Source: Sabethes cyaneus (lineage: Eukaryota > Arthropoda > Insecta > Diptera > Culicidae). From it: 64,000 nt of DNA. The notes beneath the pieces are model-generated. The model did not search any database. It had not been told where the DNA came from and saw only the letters and a list, made by a program, of their open reading frames with translations. Positions 10,284-23,594 of this stretch are shown one piece after another. Each line of letters starts with the position of its first letter. Positions within the stretch are counted from its first letter, which is position 1. The position numbers were made by a program, and so were the translations under genes. The DNA is taken from NCBI RefSeq assembly GCF_943734655.1, contig NC_071355.1:205832939-205896938 (forward strand), given 5' to 3'.

Positions 10284-11060
10284 GCGGTGCGACCACAGAT
10301 GAATTTAATGATTCAGTACGATCATTGTTGATGCAGTATATGGTTCGGCACGACCATAGATGAATTAAACGATTCGATGCGATCATTGTTGAATGATGTA
10401 TACGGTTCGGTACGACCATAGATGAGCTGAATGATTCGGTACGATCATTGCTGATAAAGCATATGGTTCGGTACGACCAGAGATGAATTAAAAGATTCGA
10501 GTCGATCATTTGTTGAATGATTGTATATGGTTCGGTATGATCATCGATGAGTTGAATGATTCGGTACGATCATTGTTAATAAAGTATATGGTTCGCTACG
10601 ACCACCGATAAATTAAATGATTCGGTACGATCATTGTTGAATATGGTTCGGTACGACCATAGATGAATTTATTGATTCAGTACGATCAATGTTGATGAAG
10701 TATATGAATCGTTTGTTTGAGAAACCCCACAGTTTGAGAGCCAATTTTCATGAGTTTTTGATAGTTTTGAATCCTCAGGGATTCCTACATCTTCTTTCAA
10801 ATCCTAGGAAAAGGTTGCTTCCACAAACCCCTTTTTGTTGGCGTTGAAAATATTTCAAGAAAATCAGTTTTTCGTTGTTTTCCTACAATTGTGTCAAAAG
10901 CACTTTTGGGGTGTCTCAAACAAACGATTCATATGGTTCGGTACGATCATAGATGAGCTAAATGATTCGATTCCATCATTGTTGATGAAGTTCGGTACAA
11001 CCATCGATGAATGAAATTGTTTGAAATACAACCATCGATAAAAATTAAATGGTTTTATAC
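10284..11060 (+). repeat. Satellite, about 62-bp dimeric unit (right block)
   Basis: Continuation of the 7636-8235 satellite with the same two half-units. It decays at its right edge, where copies from about 10990 show many changes. It is interrupted by a MITE at 10706-10930. Confidence 0.9.
10706..10930. mobile_element. 225-bp MITE inside the satellite
   Basis: Terminal inverted repeats GAATCGTTTGTTTGAGA and the following (A/C)ACCCCA are nearly identical at both ends. The flanks repeat ATAT (10702-10705 and 10931-10934). The satellite unit GAAGTATATGGTTCGG is restored when the element and one ATAT are removed. No coding frame. Confidence 0.8.
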
Positions 11061-11650
11061 GATCATTGTCGAAAAAATGAGTTTATTTAGCGTAAATCAA
11101 ATACCAGATTATATGCATAAGTAGTTATACAGGTTTAAGCTGTTGATAGAAGTTAGATTTTTTAAGCTGCATTAAGGTTGAAATAACATTAATTAAGCGA
11201 CTGCAAGTGCAAGTGCTGCTATTTGCGCCAAACTGTTGTACCTTCTGAGCGATCAGTCATAGGCATTAACCTCCGCCACAAACTCACTTTCAATTTGGTT
11301 AGAAAGAGCTTTGAGGATTTTGTTAACATGGGAGATACCAGTAAAATGCATGACAAAAGCGGGCTTTCTCCACATAAATATAATAAATTCAATTTTGTCA
11401 ATAAAAATAGTTTTGAAGTGTGCTAGTTAGACATATTTTTCTATGCCTTTATAATAAGTTGTTTTTTATCATATTTTATCTTGTGAGAGGAGGAGGATGT
11501 GGAGGTTCAATGTTTTTGGTACAGAATATCGTTTATCCCAGCATCAGAATATGCCTCGCGCAATATACCATCTCGGCAACGATACATTGTGCTACCGTCG
11601 CGACGCGATAAATGAGAATAGCCCCAGAGAAGTAGGTGCGTCATCGGATC
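11061..11650. other. No gene recognised
   Basis: AT-rich, non-tandem sequence between two repeat arrays. Frames of 60-67 codons on either strand (11219-11426) overlap each other and show no known motif. Confidence 0.4.
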
Positions 11651-12934
11651 GTTGTTAACTAGTGTTACCAATTAAAATTAGACCAAACCAATCTAACCAG
11701 ACACAAATTAGTTTAAATCCGACCAAAATCGCATAAAACAAATCGAAATTGGGTCAAAGATTCTTCGGATCAGCGCAAATTCGTTCCAATTTAGTACTAA
11801 TCCAATACAAATTAGTTTATGTCTGACCAAAATCATCTAATTTAAATAGAAATTAGTTCAAATCCAATCCAAATCTGTTCAAATTACATCCAAATTAGAC
11901 CTAATCCGTCAAAATTAATCCCTATCTAAACCCCAATCCAAACCCAATCGAAAATTGTCAAAATTCAATCGAAATTTGTTCAAATCCAATGCAGATTAGT
12001 CCGAAATTATCGAATTAGTCCAAATTCAACAAAAATCAACGAAATATAATCTGAATTAGTCTAAATCCGCTCCAATTTAGTCCAAATCCCATCGAAATTA
12101 GTTAAAATCTGACTAAAATTTTCTAAATCAAATCGAAATTAGTCCATACCTGCTTCAAATCAGCGCAAATCTGACCAATCGGATAGAAATTAGTCTAAAT
12201 CCAACCCAAATCAGTTCAAATCCTATCTAATTTAGTCCAAATCCCATTGTAAATAGTCCAAACCCGACCAAAATTATCCAATTCCAATCGAAATTAGCTC
12301 AAAAAGTTACTCCAAATTAGTGCAATTCCGAACAAAATTAGTCCAATATCGACCATATTAGTCAAAATCCAATCGAAATCTGTTTAAATTCGATTCAATT
12401 CGGTTCAAATTTGATCCTAATCAGTGCTAAACAAATCACAATTATGTTTAAATCTAATCTAATCCGGTCAGATTAGCCTAAAATCTTTCAAATTGATCCG
12501 ACATAAGTCCAAAGCAACTGAAGATCAGTGCAATTTCATTCCAATTCAGTCGAAACCCAATCCAAATTAATTCGAATCCCATCTAAATTAGTTCAAATCC
12601 GACCAAAATCCAATCCGAATCAATTGATATCTTATTGGAATTAGTTCAAATTCAATTCAAATTAGTCCAAATCCATAACAAATCAGTCCGTATCCAATCA
12701 AAATTTGTCCAAATCCCCATTAATTCAAATTCGACTAAAATCATCCAAGTCCAATCGAAATTAAACTAAATCCGATCCATATCACCCAATTTTCAATCTA
12801 AATTTGTCCTAATCCCGTTCAAATTGATCCGATTCTAATCAAAAATTATACAAATCTGATCCAAATTAGTCCAAATTCCGACCAAATTAGTCGGAATCTA
12901 ATTGAAAATTATCCAAATTTGTTCAAATTCAATC
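11650..12934 (+). repeat. Degenerate short-period array, CCAAATTAGTC-like
   Basis: Dozens of diverged copies of words such as TCCAAATTAGTCCAAATCC, AATCCGACCAAAAT and AATCGAAATTAGTC succeed each other at roughly 11-12-bp spacing, without a strict period. Purine/pyrimidine bias is constant along the strand. There is no open frame of 60 codons on either strand. The array continues after a solo LTR at 13348. Confidence 0.8.
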
Positions 12935-13342
12935 TGTCGTGGAACTTTCTTTCACGGCGAGGTTAGGAAAAACACAATCTTTTAGCATACCAATGTAAAT
13001 TGCTTGAAACTGTAATAATCATTTCAATCATTTTAAATTGTACAATGTAATTAATTTTAACTCACATTTTAGTGTTCAAAGTGTTTCCGTACTTCGTAGC
13101 CGTACATATTTTAATTTTAACTAATTTTAACTCAGAACGAGATTTTAACTGTTGCTGCCACACGTTCAATTCGTTTTAATTTGTCGTGACGTTTTTCTGT
13201 GCTGTGAGCATGTTACGTTGTATGGTAGGTAGAAGCTGGTCCAATAGAAATGCCGAAGCTGATAGAGTGGGGAACACGATTACTGCATCCGCGAGCTGTC
13301 ATGATTCTGAAGGGTACTCGGATCTTCTCCGTTGTCCCGACA
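12935..13342. mobile_element. Solo LTR, 408 bp, with 5-bp target duplication
   Basis: It starts TGTCGTGGAA and ends GTCCCGACA, so the ends are the 5-bp inverted repeat TGTCG/CGACA. It is flanked by CAATC (12930-12934 and 13343-13347). The host array is continuous across it. No internal region or coding frame, hence a solo LTR left by recombination. A 5-bp duplication suits Ty1/copia, gypsy or BEL; I cannot choose between them. Confidence 0.85.
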
Positions 13343-13347
13343 CAATC

Positions 13348-13740
13348 TAGTTCAAATTAGTTCGAATTCCATTGGATAGAAAGAACTTACTCCAAATTCA
13401 TTCCAAATCGGTCTAAGTGCAAACCAAATCAATCCAAATCATATACAAATTAGTCCGAATCAGACCAAAATCCTCCAAATCTAATCGAAATTAATCCAAA
13501 GCTATTTAAAATCAGTGCAAACTCCATCGAAATCAGTCCAAATCCGACCGAATCAATCCGAATCCAATCCAAGCCAGTCCAAATCGAATCCAAGTTGTTC
13601 AAATCCAACCCAGAATTGTCCAAAACCAATCTAATCCGATCAAATGAATTTGAATCAGATCACATTAATCCAAATCCGATCAACCACATTTACAAGTTTA
13701 GTTAATTCCAATTTTATGTCAAATCAATCATCGGTTCGGT
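13348..13740 (+). repeat. Degenerate CCAAATTAGTC-like array, continued
   Basis: Same words as 11650-12934 (CCAAATC, AATTAGTCC, AATCCGACC), fading into unique sequence by about 13740. Confidence 0.75.
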
Positions 13741-13744
13741 TGAA

Positions 13745-14040
13745 TTCCGACCGCGTTCAAAGACCTGGTTACCAAGCCGAACCAGTCGTGTGCAGCTAAG
13801 TTAAACGAGGTTAAACGAGCAAGACTTGGGCGATTCTTCGTGGCAGTAATTTAGGCTTTCACAACGTGGTTGTGTGTGTGTCCCCTATCCCCCGATGGTT
13901 GTTATACCAGTGATGTTGTCATAGTGGGTTTTAGGATTTGGCTCTGGAATTTATTTTACAATCAAAATAATACCAAAATTGCTACTTGCGATTCCATTAT
14001 TCACTTGCTCCAAGCTGTACACGGTGAGTAGCAATAACTG
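13745..14040. other. No gene recognised
   Basis: Sequence of mixed composition with a short (GT)n run near 13872. Nothing identifiable. Confidence 0.4.
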
Positions 14041-14169
14041 TCAGTGTTTTTAAACGTGATTAAATTGAAAATTGTAAATCACAACCGTGATGCATATTTT
14101 TCGTTCAGAGTGTATTCAAACGTCAACATAGTTTGCAAGTTTATCTTACATTTACATTCGTTTGAAACA

Positions 14170-14400
14170 CGTGGTAATCATGAACGCAAAAGAGAACTTG
14201 TGATAAGATACATCTTTCGTACAATCAAGCGATACAAGGAAACCTGTTCTTGGAAAATACTCTCCAAACCTGGCCGTAAAGGCACTGTGAAGACATCGGA
14301 AGCCATCAAAGAAGTAAGAGAGCATATTCGACAGAAATCAGATCAGTCTGAACAAAAGATGGCCAAGCATTTCTCCTTCCGTTCGATGCTCAGAGTTTCG
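14170..14400 (+). pseudogene. Tc1/mariner-type transposase N-terminal (HTH) fragment
   Basis: The plus frame ending at 14403 reads IKRYKETCSW, KPGRKGTVKTSEAIKEVREH and KMAKHFSFRSMLR. This follows the pattern of the second helix-turn-helix in DD37D/maT-type Tc1/mariner transposases (family pattern: IKRF-ET-SV-D-P-SGRP-T-RT-AIKAVRE-IRRNP-RS-RKMAKEL). The protein upstream of it (TRGNHERKRELVIRYIFRT) looks like the first helix with an internal loss. The catalytic domain is absent. The copy ends head-to-head against the minus-strand relic at 14405. The relic at 55960-56770 seems to be from a similar element. Confidence 0.65.
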
Positions 14401-14404
14401 TAGT

Positions 14405-14683
14405 AACGTTTATTCACACGATTCACCGTTAACCGCACGATTCCTAGTTGTTTTCCGATGTCCCGATGAGAGTTGAGGATTTTCTAAGTGCTTGTGCAAA
14501 ATCAATTCACGACGTTGCTTTTCGAGTGACGCCATTTTTTCCAATTTTCGAAAAACTGACAGCGATAAAAATACAATGTAAACAATACATTCCAAACTAC
14601 TTCTACCCAAATGTACTAAAGAAAATACCCAGTGGGTAATTTTCTATAGCGTGATGCAACTTGATGTGGGACAACAAGGCGAC
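14405..14683 (-). pseudogene. Tc1/mariner element 5' end with transposase start, truncated
   Basis: On the minus strand, the end sequence TTGTCCCACATCAAGTTGCA and the following ATCACGCTATAGAAAATTACCC match the terminal repeat of the element at 38734. The transposase start ATG is at 14535, giving MASLEKQRRELILHKHLENP. The equivalent start at 38886 reads MASSEKQRPEFILRKHLEYP. The frame breaks after about 40 residues and the element stops at about 14405. The right-hand end is missing. Confidence 0.75.
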
Positions 14684-14689
14684 GTATGA

Positions 14690-17130
14690 TTTAGTTGAGT
14701 GAACCAAGTTATGCAAGGTTTTATGTGAACGTGACTTTTCAACAAAATTACCTAGACTACGTGCGCATTTTGATCGTTCCACATCAATCAAACATCTCGT
14801 TCGTCACATTAGATACTTTAAAGCCAGCATGCGGTAGTCAAATTTAGTTTTCAATATCACCTTGAGAGTTTTCATATTAAGGGCGGGTATACGAAGGAGT
14901 GGCACCATAATCACGAAAGCACACATTCTGCCAAGGCTTCGCGCGCTGCATTGAAATCATCGGTGTTAACCCTAGAACTGGAGAATAGAAAAAAATCCAA
15001 ACAAAATTAAAACCATGCTAGTGCTGCTCGGTTAATTCAATTCGAGCACATGGCACTTGACATGAAGTATTGTAAAAACATGTTAACTAGCAAGCGACAA
15101 CATATTTCTTCGGACTGCAACGGTCAGCTTGTACCGGAATGCCGGACGTAGAAAAGCCATAACCAAAAGCAAGATCCCGGTTGGTTGGCAATCCAATGTT
15201 ATCACCTTCCTTCTTCTTCTACCTCTGGTGGCACTGCAATTTCGTACTTTTCGAAGTATTTAAGTTTGAATCTAGTTAAAAGCAATAAATTTACAATGTA
15301 AATTTCTCTTGTCACCTCGCGTTTACACAGTCTTTCATGGTCAGATGGCCAGATGGTGCGATACGAAACTGGCAATTTTCTCCCTGGCATTCCGACTGAC
15401 GGAATTCACAGAAATAAACAGCCACGGTGGCACACGGTTCAACACCAGCAATGCACAAGCTGAACAGAACCATTTTGGGTTCATCAAGCACTGCGATATA
15501 CCTACCTATGTGTAGTTTGCTAAAGTAAGAGTAAAAAATTTTGATTTCACAAGGATACTGCCACTCCATGCAGTTAAATTAAGTTCTGAAATTGTATAAG
15601 CCACCAAGAAAAGAATATTTGGAACCAAGAAGCGGCAATAATTATAAACATCACCTTAGAACTTTTCATTCCTGGTCGGTACGTAGTGCATAAATAGATC
15701 ACACTACCAAACGTCCCTCCCTTCAGGAAATAGGTCGCTGTGTTGTGTGTGATGGTTGCCCTAGAAGCTTTCACGCTCGTGCTTGGTTCGACGCGGTGGT
15801 GGCGTGAGACTGTAAACGGTAACGAGTGTACTGCCGGCAGAAGAAATAGTTATTACACGCAATGTGAATTGAAGTAGAAACGTGAGTACTTTGAACAGGT
15901 TCAAATATTTGCTTTAGCATGACTGAATAAATTGGCGCATCCGGATTTGCCATGGCCGTTAGATGCATCTACATTCTAGCGCAAATGCGCTTATACGCTC
16001 GGTGGGTAGTTGGTTGGCCCTAATAAAAGGTACGGTGAAGATTAATAATTACACTGGTCTAACAATTCAAAGTTTTGAGACTGATTTTTGCGCAAAATAA
16101 ATATAATATAAAGGGTGAGCATATCACATGATAATAATGGATTCATTCGAAATGAAGTTGCTTTCAAAACTTTCCAATCTACTTGAAGGACATCACTTTT
16201 AAATAATGAATAATGGATTGTTAGGCCATGTTTTTCATGCAATACAACATTGAGCTGTCCTATTAATAGCCGTGGGAATAACTTCCACTTTCCTTTCGAC
16301 TGACTTGTCCTTTTCCAATATGTAGCAGAGTTCTACCAACTGACAATGAAAAGTACTCCGTCGAAACTAAGTAATGTTACATTTTCTTGGTCATGTCGAA
16401 TACATGTAACTTGAGCGCCAGAAGAATTCCCTTTCTACCCGAATGTTCCCCAAATGCTGGCGCGGAAACGTTGCCCTCGTCGAACACAGTAACAGTTTTA
16501 AGGAATGCAGCATGTCTGTTGGTAGGGAAAGTTGACAATATCTTCGCATACAAATAAGCACCATTTCTTGTTTTATTTCGTTGTCGCTCCTGCAGGGGCA
16601 GAAGCAGGAAACGGAAACCGCACTGCTATCTAGTCTGTAATAGCACGCCACAGTCGTTTATGTTATATAAAGTAGTAAAACCGCTAACTTCGACACGGCT
16701 GTCGTTTTTGCCTGTCGAAAGTTTCCGAAACATACAAATAATAGCGGTTATGATGTTTCCGCTGTAGCGGAATGCATTTGCTTATGGTGGCATAGCGAGT
16801 AAAAACTTGCAACAACTTTTTATTCACGCATTCTTGCTGCAACTGGCTTTATCCGGCAGTTTATTTTATTGGGAGTGTATACATGACTGTTGACGCAAGT
16901 GTCATTCCCTGGGGGACGGATACAACCAACAGCGGGAGTGACCTTTGAATAATTCATACAGTTGAAGAAAGACCCACAGTGAAAATGGAAAACCATTCCC
17001 GCGAAACAATTGAGCGTGCTTGTAGAGGAAATTTGTTGGAAATTCTGGAGCATAAAATTAAACTTTTATAGAATAGTTGCACATATTTATGTGATAGAAT
17101 CTTGCGAGTCGAGCTGGAATCGGCCGTTTC
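14690..17130. other. No gene recognised (2.4 kb)
   Basis: Unique-looking, AT-rich DNA. Short frames (60-86 codons) occur on both strands, for example 16391-16651 minus, but overlap one another and match no family I know. No tandem repeats, hairpin element or terminal repeats were found by eye. Confidence 0.35.
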
Positions 17131-17560
17131 ATTTTTTACTAATAAACTACATGTTCCCCAAGGAAGCAACATGGGGCCTTTATTCTTCAATCAATGAACC
17201 AATCAATGAAGTGTCTTCATTCTATTCTTCAACTACGTGACCATATTATTTGTAGCCGTATGCGTTCTTGTTTACACTGACGAGCTCAAACTATATCTTC
17301 AAACTATAGCGCTCTGTCGACTTGGATTTATTGTTAAAATTGGAAGTAATTTCAAGGACCCCAAATGATTAAAATCTTTGTATTGCGCATTAGTTTGCCC
17401 TATACTTGAAAATTTAATTATAATTTGGCTTCCTCATCACCTCCCCTGAAGCTTAATGCTCAAAAGCACCCATAGAAGGTAATTCGTATGGACCTTACTC
17501 GGGAGTCGGGACTACAAATTTATTAATACTATCAGATAGAGGTATTAAATAAATAAAGAA
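17130..17560 (+). pseudogene. CR1-like non-LTR reverse transcriptase relic with 3' end
   Basis: Three RT landmarks occur in order but in shifting frames: VPQGSNMGPLFF (17153-17188), YTDELKLYL in place of YADDLKLYL (about 17270-17300), and CPILENLIIIW (about 17396-17428). The CPILE-x-x-x-x-x-W motif and the VPQGSN-GP wording are usual for CR1/Q/T1-like LINEs of mosquitoes, which is family knowledge and not proof here. The sequence ends in an A/T-rich AATAAATAAAGAATAATAAT tail near 17560, as expected for a LINE 3' end. The second catalytic aspartate has become glutamate and there are several stops, so the copy is dead. Confidence 0.65.
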
Positions 17561-17699
17561 TAATAATAATGCTATCATGTGAGGCGACCATCTGCCTACA
17601 TCGAGTACAGATAGCGGCCCGGAGGGAAAACCCAACTCCAATGCTAAAAAACGAAGAATAAGATAATAAAATAGAAATCAAACAAAAAAATAAGGCATA

Positions 17700-20240
<2,541 letters not shown>

Positions 20241-20365
20241 ATATTATAAAATACAAATTATAAAGTTTTTGAAATAATCCCGATTGGATTGGTATTAGAG
20301 TAGGATTAAAATTGATATAAAATCGGCTACTTTGGTTGAGGGATTCGGAATAGGAGATAATCAAT

Positions 20366-20440
20366 ACAGTTCGGACTCGATTATCCGGGGATTCGATTAT
20401 TCGGGCTGAAAATAAAAACGAACACGCGAGTCCGGGCTCT
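20366..20440 (+). mobile_element. End fragment of a pogo-like MITE (family of 54736-55390)
   Basis: TACAGTTCGGACTCGATTAT, then CCGGGGATTCGATTATTCGG and GCTGAAAATAAAAA, match the left end of the element at 54736 (CAGCCCGGACTCGATTATCC with GCCCGGATAATCGAATC). Only this end is present. Confidence 0.6.
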
Positions 20441-21903
20441 ATTACGAACGTTCACGGTATTCTTTAAACGGCATAAAACCGCCCTCATACCATTCAACAA
20501 TTATGTTCGAGCTTTAATTTCGCTTTGCAACGCATAAACGTTTGTCGATTTGTCACAAAACTATAAAAGAACATGTTAAAATGGCAATACATTCATAAAT
20601 GCTCCCCTCTACATCTCCTCTAATGTTCAAGTGTAATTCCAGCGTGGTGTTTTCATCCGAAATAACACGACAGCAAGGAATACAAAATGTTCATATTCAG
20701 TAAAATTTCCCACACCGTTTTCCCACTGCAGTTGAATCGTCTCCGTCCAAACCTAAAACAATAAAACTAAACCAACAGGCCCCAGCAGAACGAACGATAA
20801 ACACCTAAAAGAAAATTTATTCATTCGTTCTCACTGTGGCCCTTCTCTCCCACCACCCCCAGACCCCAAGCGCAACATTGCCTATCCTACCCTACCCCAG
20901 TAGCCTTCGCTCCACGTTTGTGGTTGATCACGGAAGTGGAACAGAAAGAGGAAACCAAAAACCACTTGATGCCAGAGCAGCCACCTTCGCGAAGCTTGAA
21001 TAAGTAATCAGCAGCACCGATGCGGATGTAAAGTTACACAGTTAGCCACAGTGTAGCGTTGCTGTGCTGAAGGGAACGAAACTGTGCCACCGCAGTCCGC
21101 TTCGCTCGCTTGGTGAGCATTGTGTTCCCGACCTGGTGAAACTGATTCGGAGTTGTCATTCAGTCAGTCAGCTGACGGGAAACCTAGAAACAAACAAACC
21201 GCGCGTTGCCTTCGGTCAGAGAAGGACCCGAAAATATGACACCGAAATTCCAACACCACACAGGCATAATACAACAAGATGGTTCGTACTCGGAGAGGCG
21301 ATCCTGTCCAGTTAGCTCTCGGAACGAAATGAATAAGTCCCCTGCAGCGGATGCGGACAGTGCGCATGTCATGGAAGTAATGAAGGAGAAAAGAGGAATT
21401 ACTCAATGGAACATTTCACTAGAACTGACGTCTGGCGACTGCTAGCTGAAGCTTTTTCGGCATTTGACAGTAATTTTGAATCATAAATAATATCATTGAA
21501 ATTTTAAAGTCTTCTCTTGCAAATTTTAGGCTTAGTTCGGAATCATTTTCTTTTTGGTTACGTTATTCGGCCGTTTTAAACTTAGAACTTGGAACTTTAT
21601 CGTCTTATATGGTTTTAGACAGCTGTTTTGACCATTCTAAACTTAATTTGAGATTATTTTGTCGCTTTCCCCCTTTCGTTCAAACCTGATTTGGAATTAT
21701 TTTATTTGTTGTTGTTTATGCTATTTTGCAATCTTAAGACACAGATTAAAAACGACGAAGTAGATGTTAATTTAATTACATTGTTTATTGATCATTTATC
21801 ATGACATTGCTCTATGCGCTTAATAGCAAACAAGTTCTTCTTGTCAGATTCAGATGTGTAGGGTAACCAACGTATTTTGGACCCCCTCAGCAGCTTACAC
21901 TTA
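20441..21903. other. Unassigned DNA with a possible short first exon near 21236
   Basis: The part from about 20830 to 21450 is less AT-rich than its surroundings. It contains CATTCAGTCAGTCAGC (about 21157), which has initiator-like TCAGTC words. A 70-codon frame opens at ATG 21236 (context AAAATATGA, acceptable for insects) and ends at 21445. Its peptide starts MTPKFQHHTGIIQQDG and has no recognised domain. It could be a short 5' exon or chance. The rest is featureless. Confidence 0.25.
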
Positions 21904-22022
21904 AGGCCCAGACACAATGCATACGGATTTTACTACGTTGCGGAAATTTGACAGAAAACCCATGGAAAAACTGTCAATTTGCCGCAACGTAGTGATATCC
22001 GTATGCATTGTGTTTGGGGCTT
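21904..22022. mobile_element. Short hairpin MITE, copy 1
   Basis: About 119 bp, almost a perfect inverted repeat. The left arm GCCCAGACACAATGCATACG with GATTTTACTACGTTGCGG is mirrored on the right. The central loop is about 20 bp around GAAAACCCATGGAAAAAC. A nearly identical copy lies at 22319-22437. PIF/Harbinger-like is possible (TTA/TAA flanks) but not proven. Confidence 0.8.
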
Positions 22023-22318
22023 TACAGCAAAATCAAATGCTAGTGTCCAAATTATGTACAGCTGCTGATGGGGTCCAAAATAGATTGGTTACCCTACTCA
22101 TAGACATTGTCTGTCATTCATTCATTGTCTATTAGACAATGAACAAATAAACCCGCAAAGACGGTACTTCAATACTAAAAGCTTTAAACAAACTACGCAA
22201 CAGCGTCATCTAGCGAGTTCTCTTAGCGTGCATTTAAGTTTCAAAAAGCTTGCGCTGGTTGCCATCTATCCCAAAATCGAGGAAGCTGATTTCACGTCCG
22301 CAAGAAGCGCAACCCTAA

Positions 22319-22437
22319 AAGCCCAGACACAATGCATACGGATTTTACTACGTTGCGGAAATTTGACAGAAAACTCATGTAAAAACTGTCAAATTGCCGC
22401 AACGTAGTAAAATCCGTATGCATTGTGTTTGGGGCTT
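22319..22437. mobile_element. Short hairpin MITE, copy 2
   Basis: Same element as 21904-22022 in the same orientation. Few differences are visible: GAAAACTCATGTAAAAAC in the loop, and AAAATCC versus GATATCC in the right arm. The copies are about 300 bp apart, with non-repetitive sequence between. Confidence 0.8.
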
Positions 22438-22503
22438 AACCCTCCGATGGTGTGCGACTGCGAAGGGGTGGCTCGTTGTTGATGCTTGATTCCCAATAAA
22501 GTA

Positions 22504-22735
22504 CACTGAAGTCGCTTTTTACGCGGTTTGTTTTTTTACGCGACAATTTGTACGCGAATTTTGGAATTTACGCGGTTTTCTTTAAGCGCATTTCAGAATT
22601 TACGCGGTTTTTTACGCGAATTTGGGATTTGAACCCGGGTCCTCGGCGTGAATGCTAACCACTACGCCGGGATTGACCCCTGGTTTTGATTTACGCGGGA
22701 CGTATGTATCCTTCACGTAAAAAGCGACTTGAGTG
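22504..22735. mobile_element. TA-flanked MITE with TTTACGCG subterminal repeats
   Basis: The inverted ends CACTGAAGTCGCTTTTTACG and CACTCAAGTCGCTTTTTACG differ at one base and are flanked by TA (22502-22503, 22736-22737). Inside the left half, TTTACGCGGTTT-like words recur four or five times. This is the layout of pogo/Tc1-group MITEs. The element also contains the tRNA-like segment at 22629-22670. Confidence 0.85.
22629..22670 (-). repeat. tRNA-like segment (boxes A and B) inside a MITE
   Basis: On the minus strand, GCGTAGTGGTTAGCATTC resembles a box A region and GGGTTCAAATCCC a box B. Only about 15 bases separate them, against roughly 30 or more in a real tRNA. The anticodon arm is shortened and no acceptor stem pairs. 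It is a tRNA-derived fragment, not a tRNA gene. Confidence 0.5.
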
Positions 22736-23009
22736 TATGTACAATTAAAAACCAAATTCGCTACTTGCCTCATTCGTGCAATTAGTGAACAAGTGCTGTA
22801 CTTAAATATGAAATTATTCTTGAAATTAGACTTGGAATTTTTCTTTATATTGAATAGTTCATTGCATTTTGTAAGCTTTTTAATTTTGTACCTAATGTCA
22901 ATAGTTATCAGGCGTGATGTAAATTGAAATTAGGAAAAGAATTACGTAAAGAATGTATTGCCTCTCGGCTACTGGCTCTGGCACCCAACAAATAGCCTGC
23001 TCACCCTAA

Positions 23010-23202
23010 AGGCCCCCATACACGTACGCACATGTTGGCCGAAAATGTTGGTGAATTCATGCTCGTCCAACACGCTCGCCGGTGTGTGAGTGCCACGAAC
23101 CAAGCTGACAGAAGAAAATGTTCGGCTCGCCGCTCGACCGGAATGAACCTCCAACATTTTGTTCATTTCCAACCCAACATATGCGTACGTGTATGGGGGC
23201 CT
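23010..23202. mobile_element. MITE with GGCCCCCATACACG ends and TAA duplication
   Basis: The left end AGGCCCCCATACACGTACGC is the complement of the right end, differing by few bases over about 28 bp. TAA occurs on both sides (23007-23009, 23203-23205). The 3-bp TWA duplication suggests PIF/Harbinger-type movement. No coding frame. Confidence 0.8.
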
Positions 23203-23594
23203 TAAAGCTATGTTAACTCGGGTAACAAAAATTGATGTGGGCTGTACCAAATGATGGCAGTTTGAGATTATTTCAGCAGTTTAATGATATTTGTCCAATA
23301 TTATTACGGTTTTGTAATATATTATTCATCATATGATATTTTTCTGTAGAATAAATGAGAATACGACCTCAATTTATGCAGTTTTAGTGAAATCGGAATG
23401 AGAATAGATGTTCGTTACGCTGAAATTCTAGTGTGCCACCCCGTTGGTAGTGATAGCACAGAGAACAGACTACCAAGTAATTAACAAAAAGTGTGGAAAA
23501 GGTTTTTATGTAATCTACGAGTAATCCTTCAATAGAGCACCCCTCGAGCAGTAAGTGGCAAACCAAATCTTGATGTCGCTGCCATCGCTGCTAT

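Noticed and set aside
22629..22670. tRNA gene on the minus strand
   Set aside because: Box A and B are present, but the anticodon arm is shortened and there is no acceptor stem pairing.
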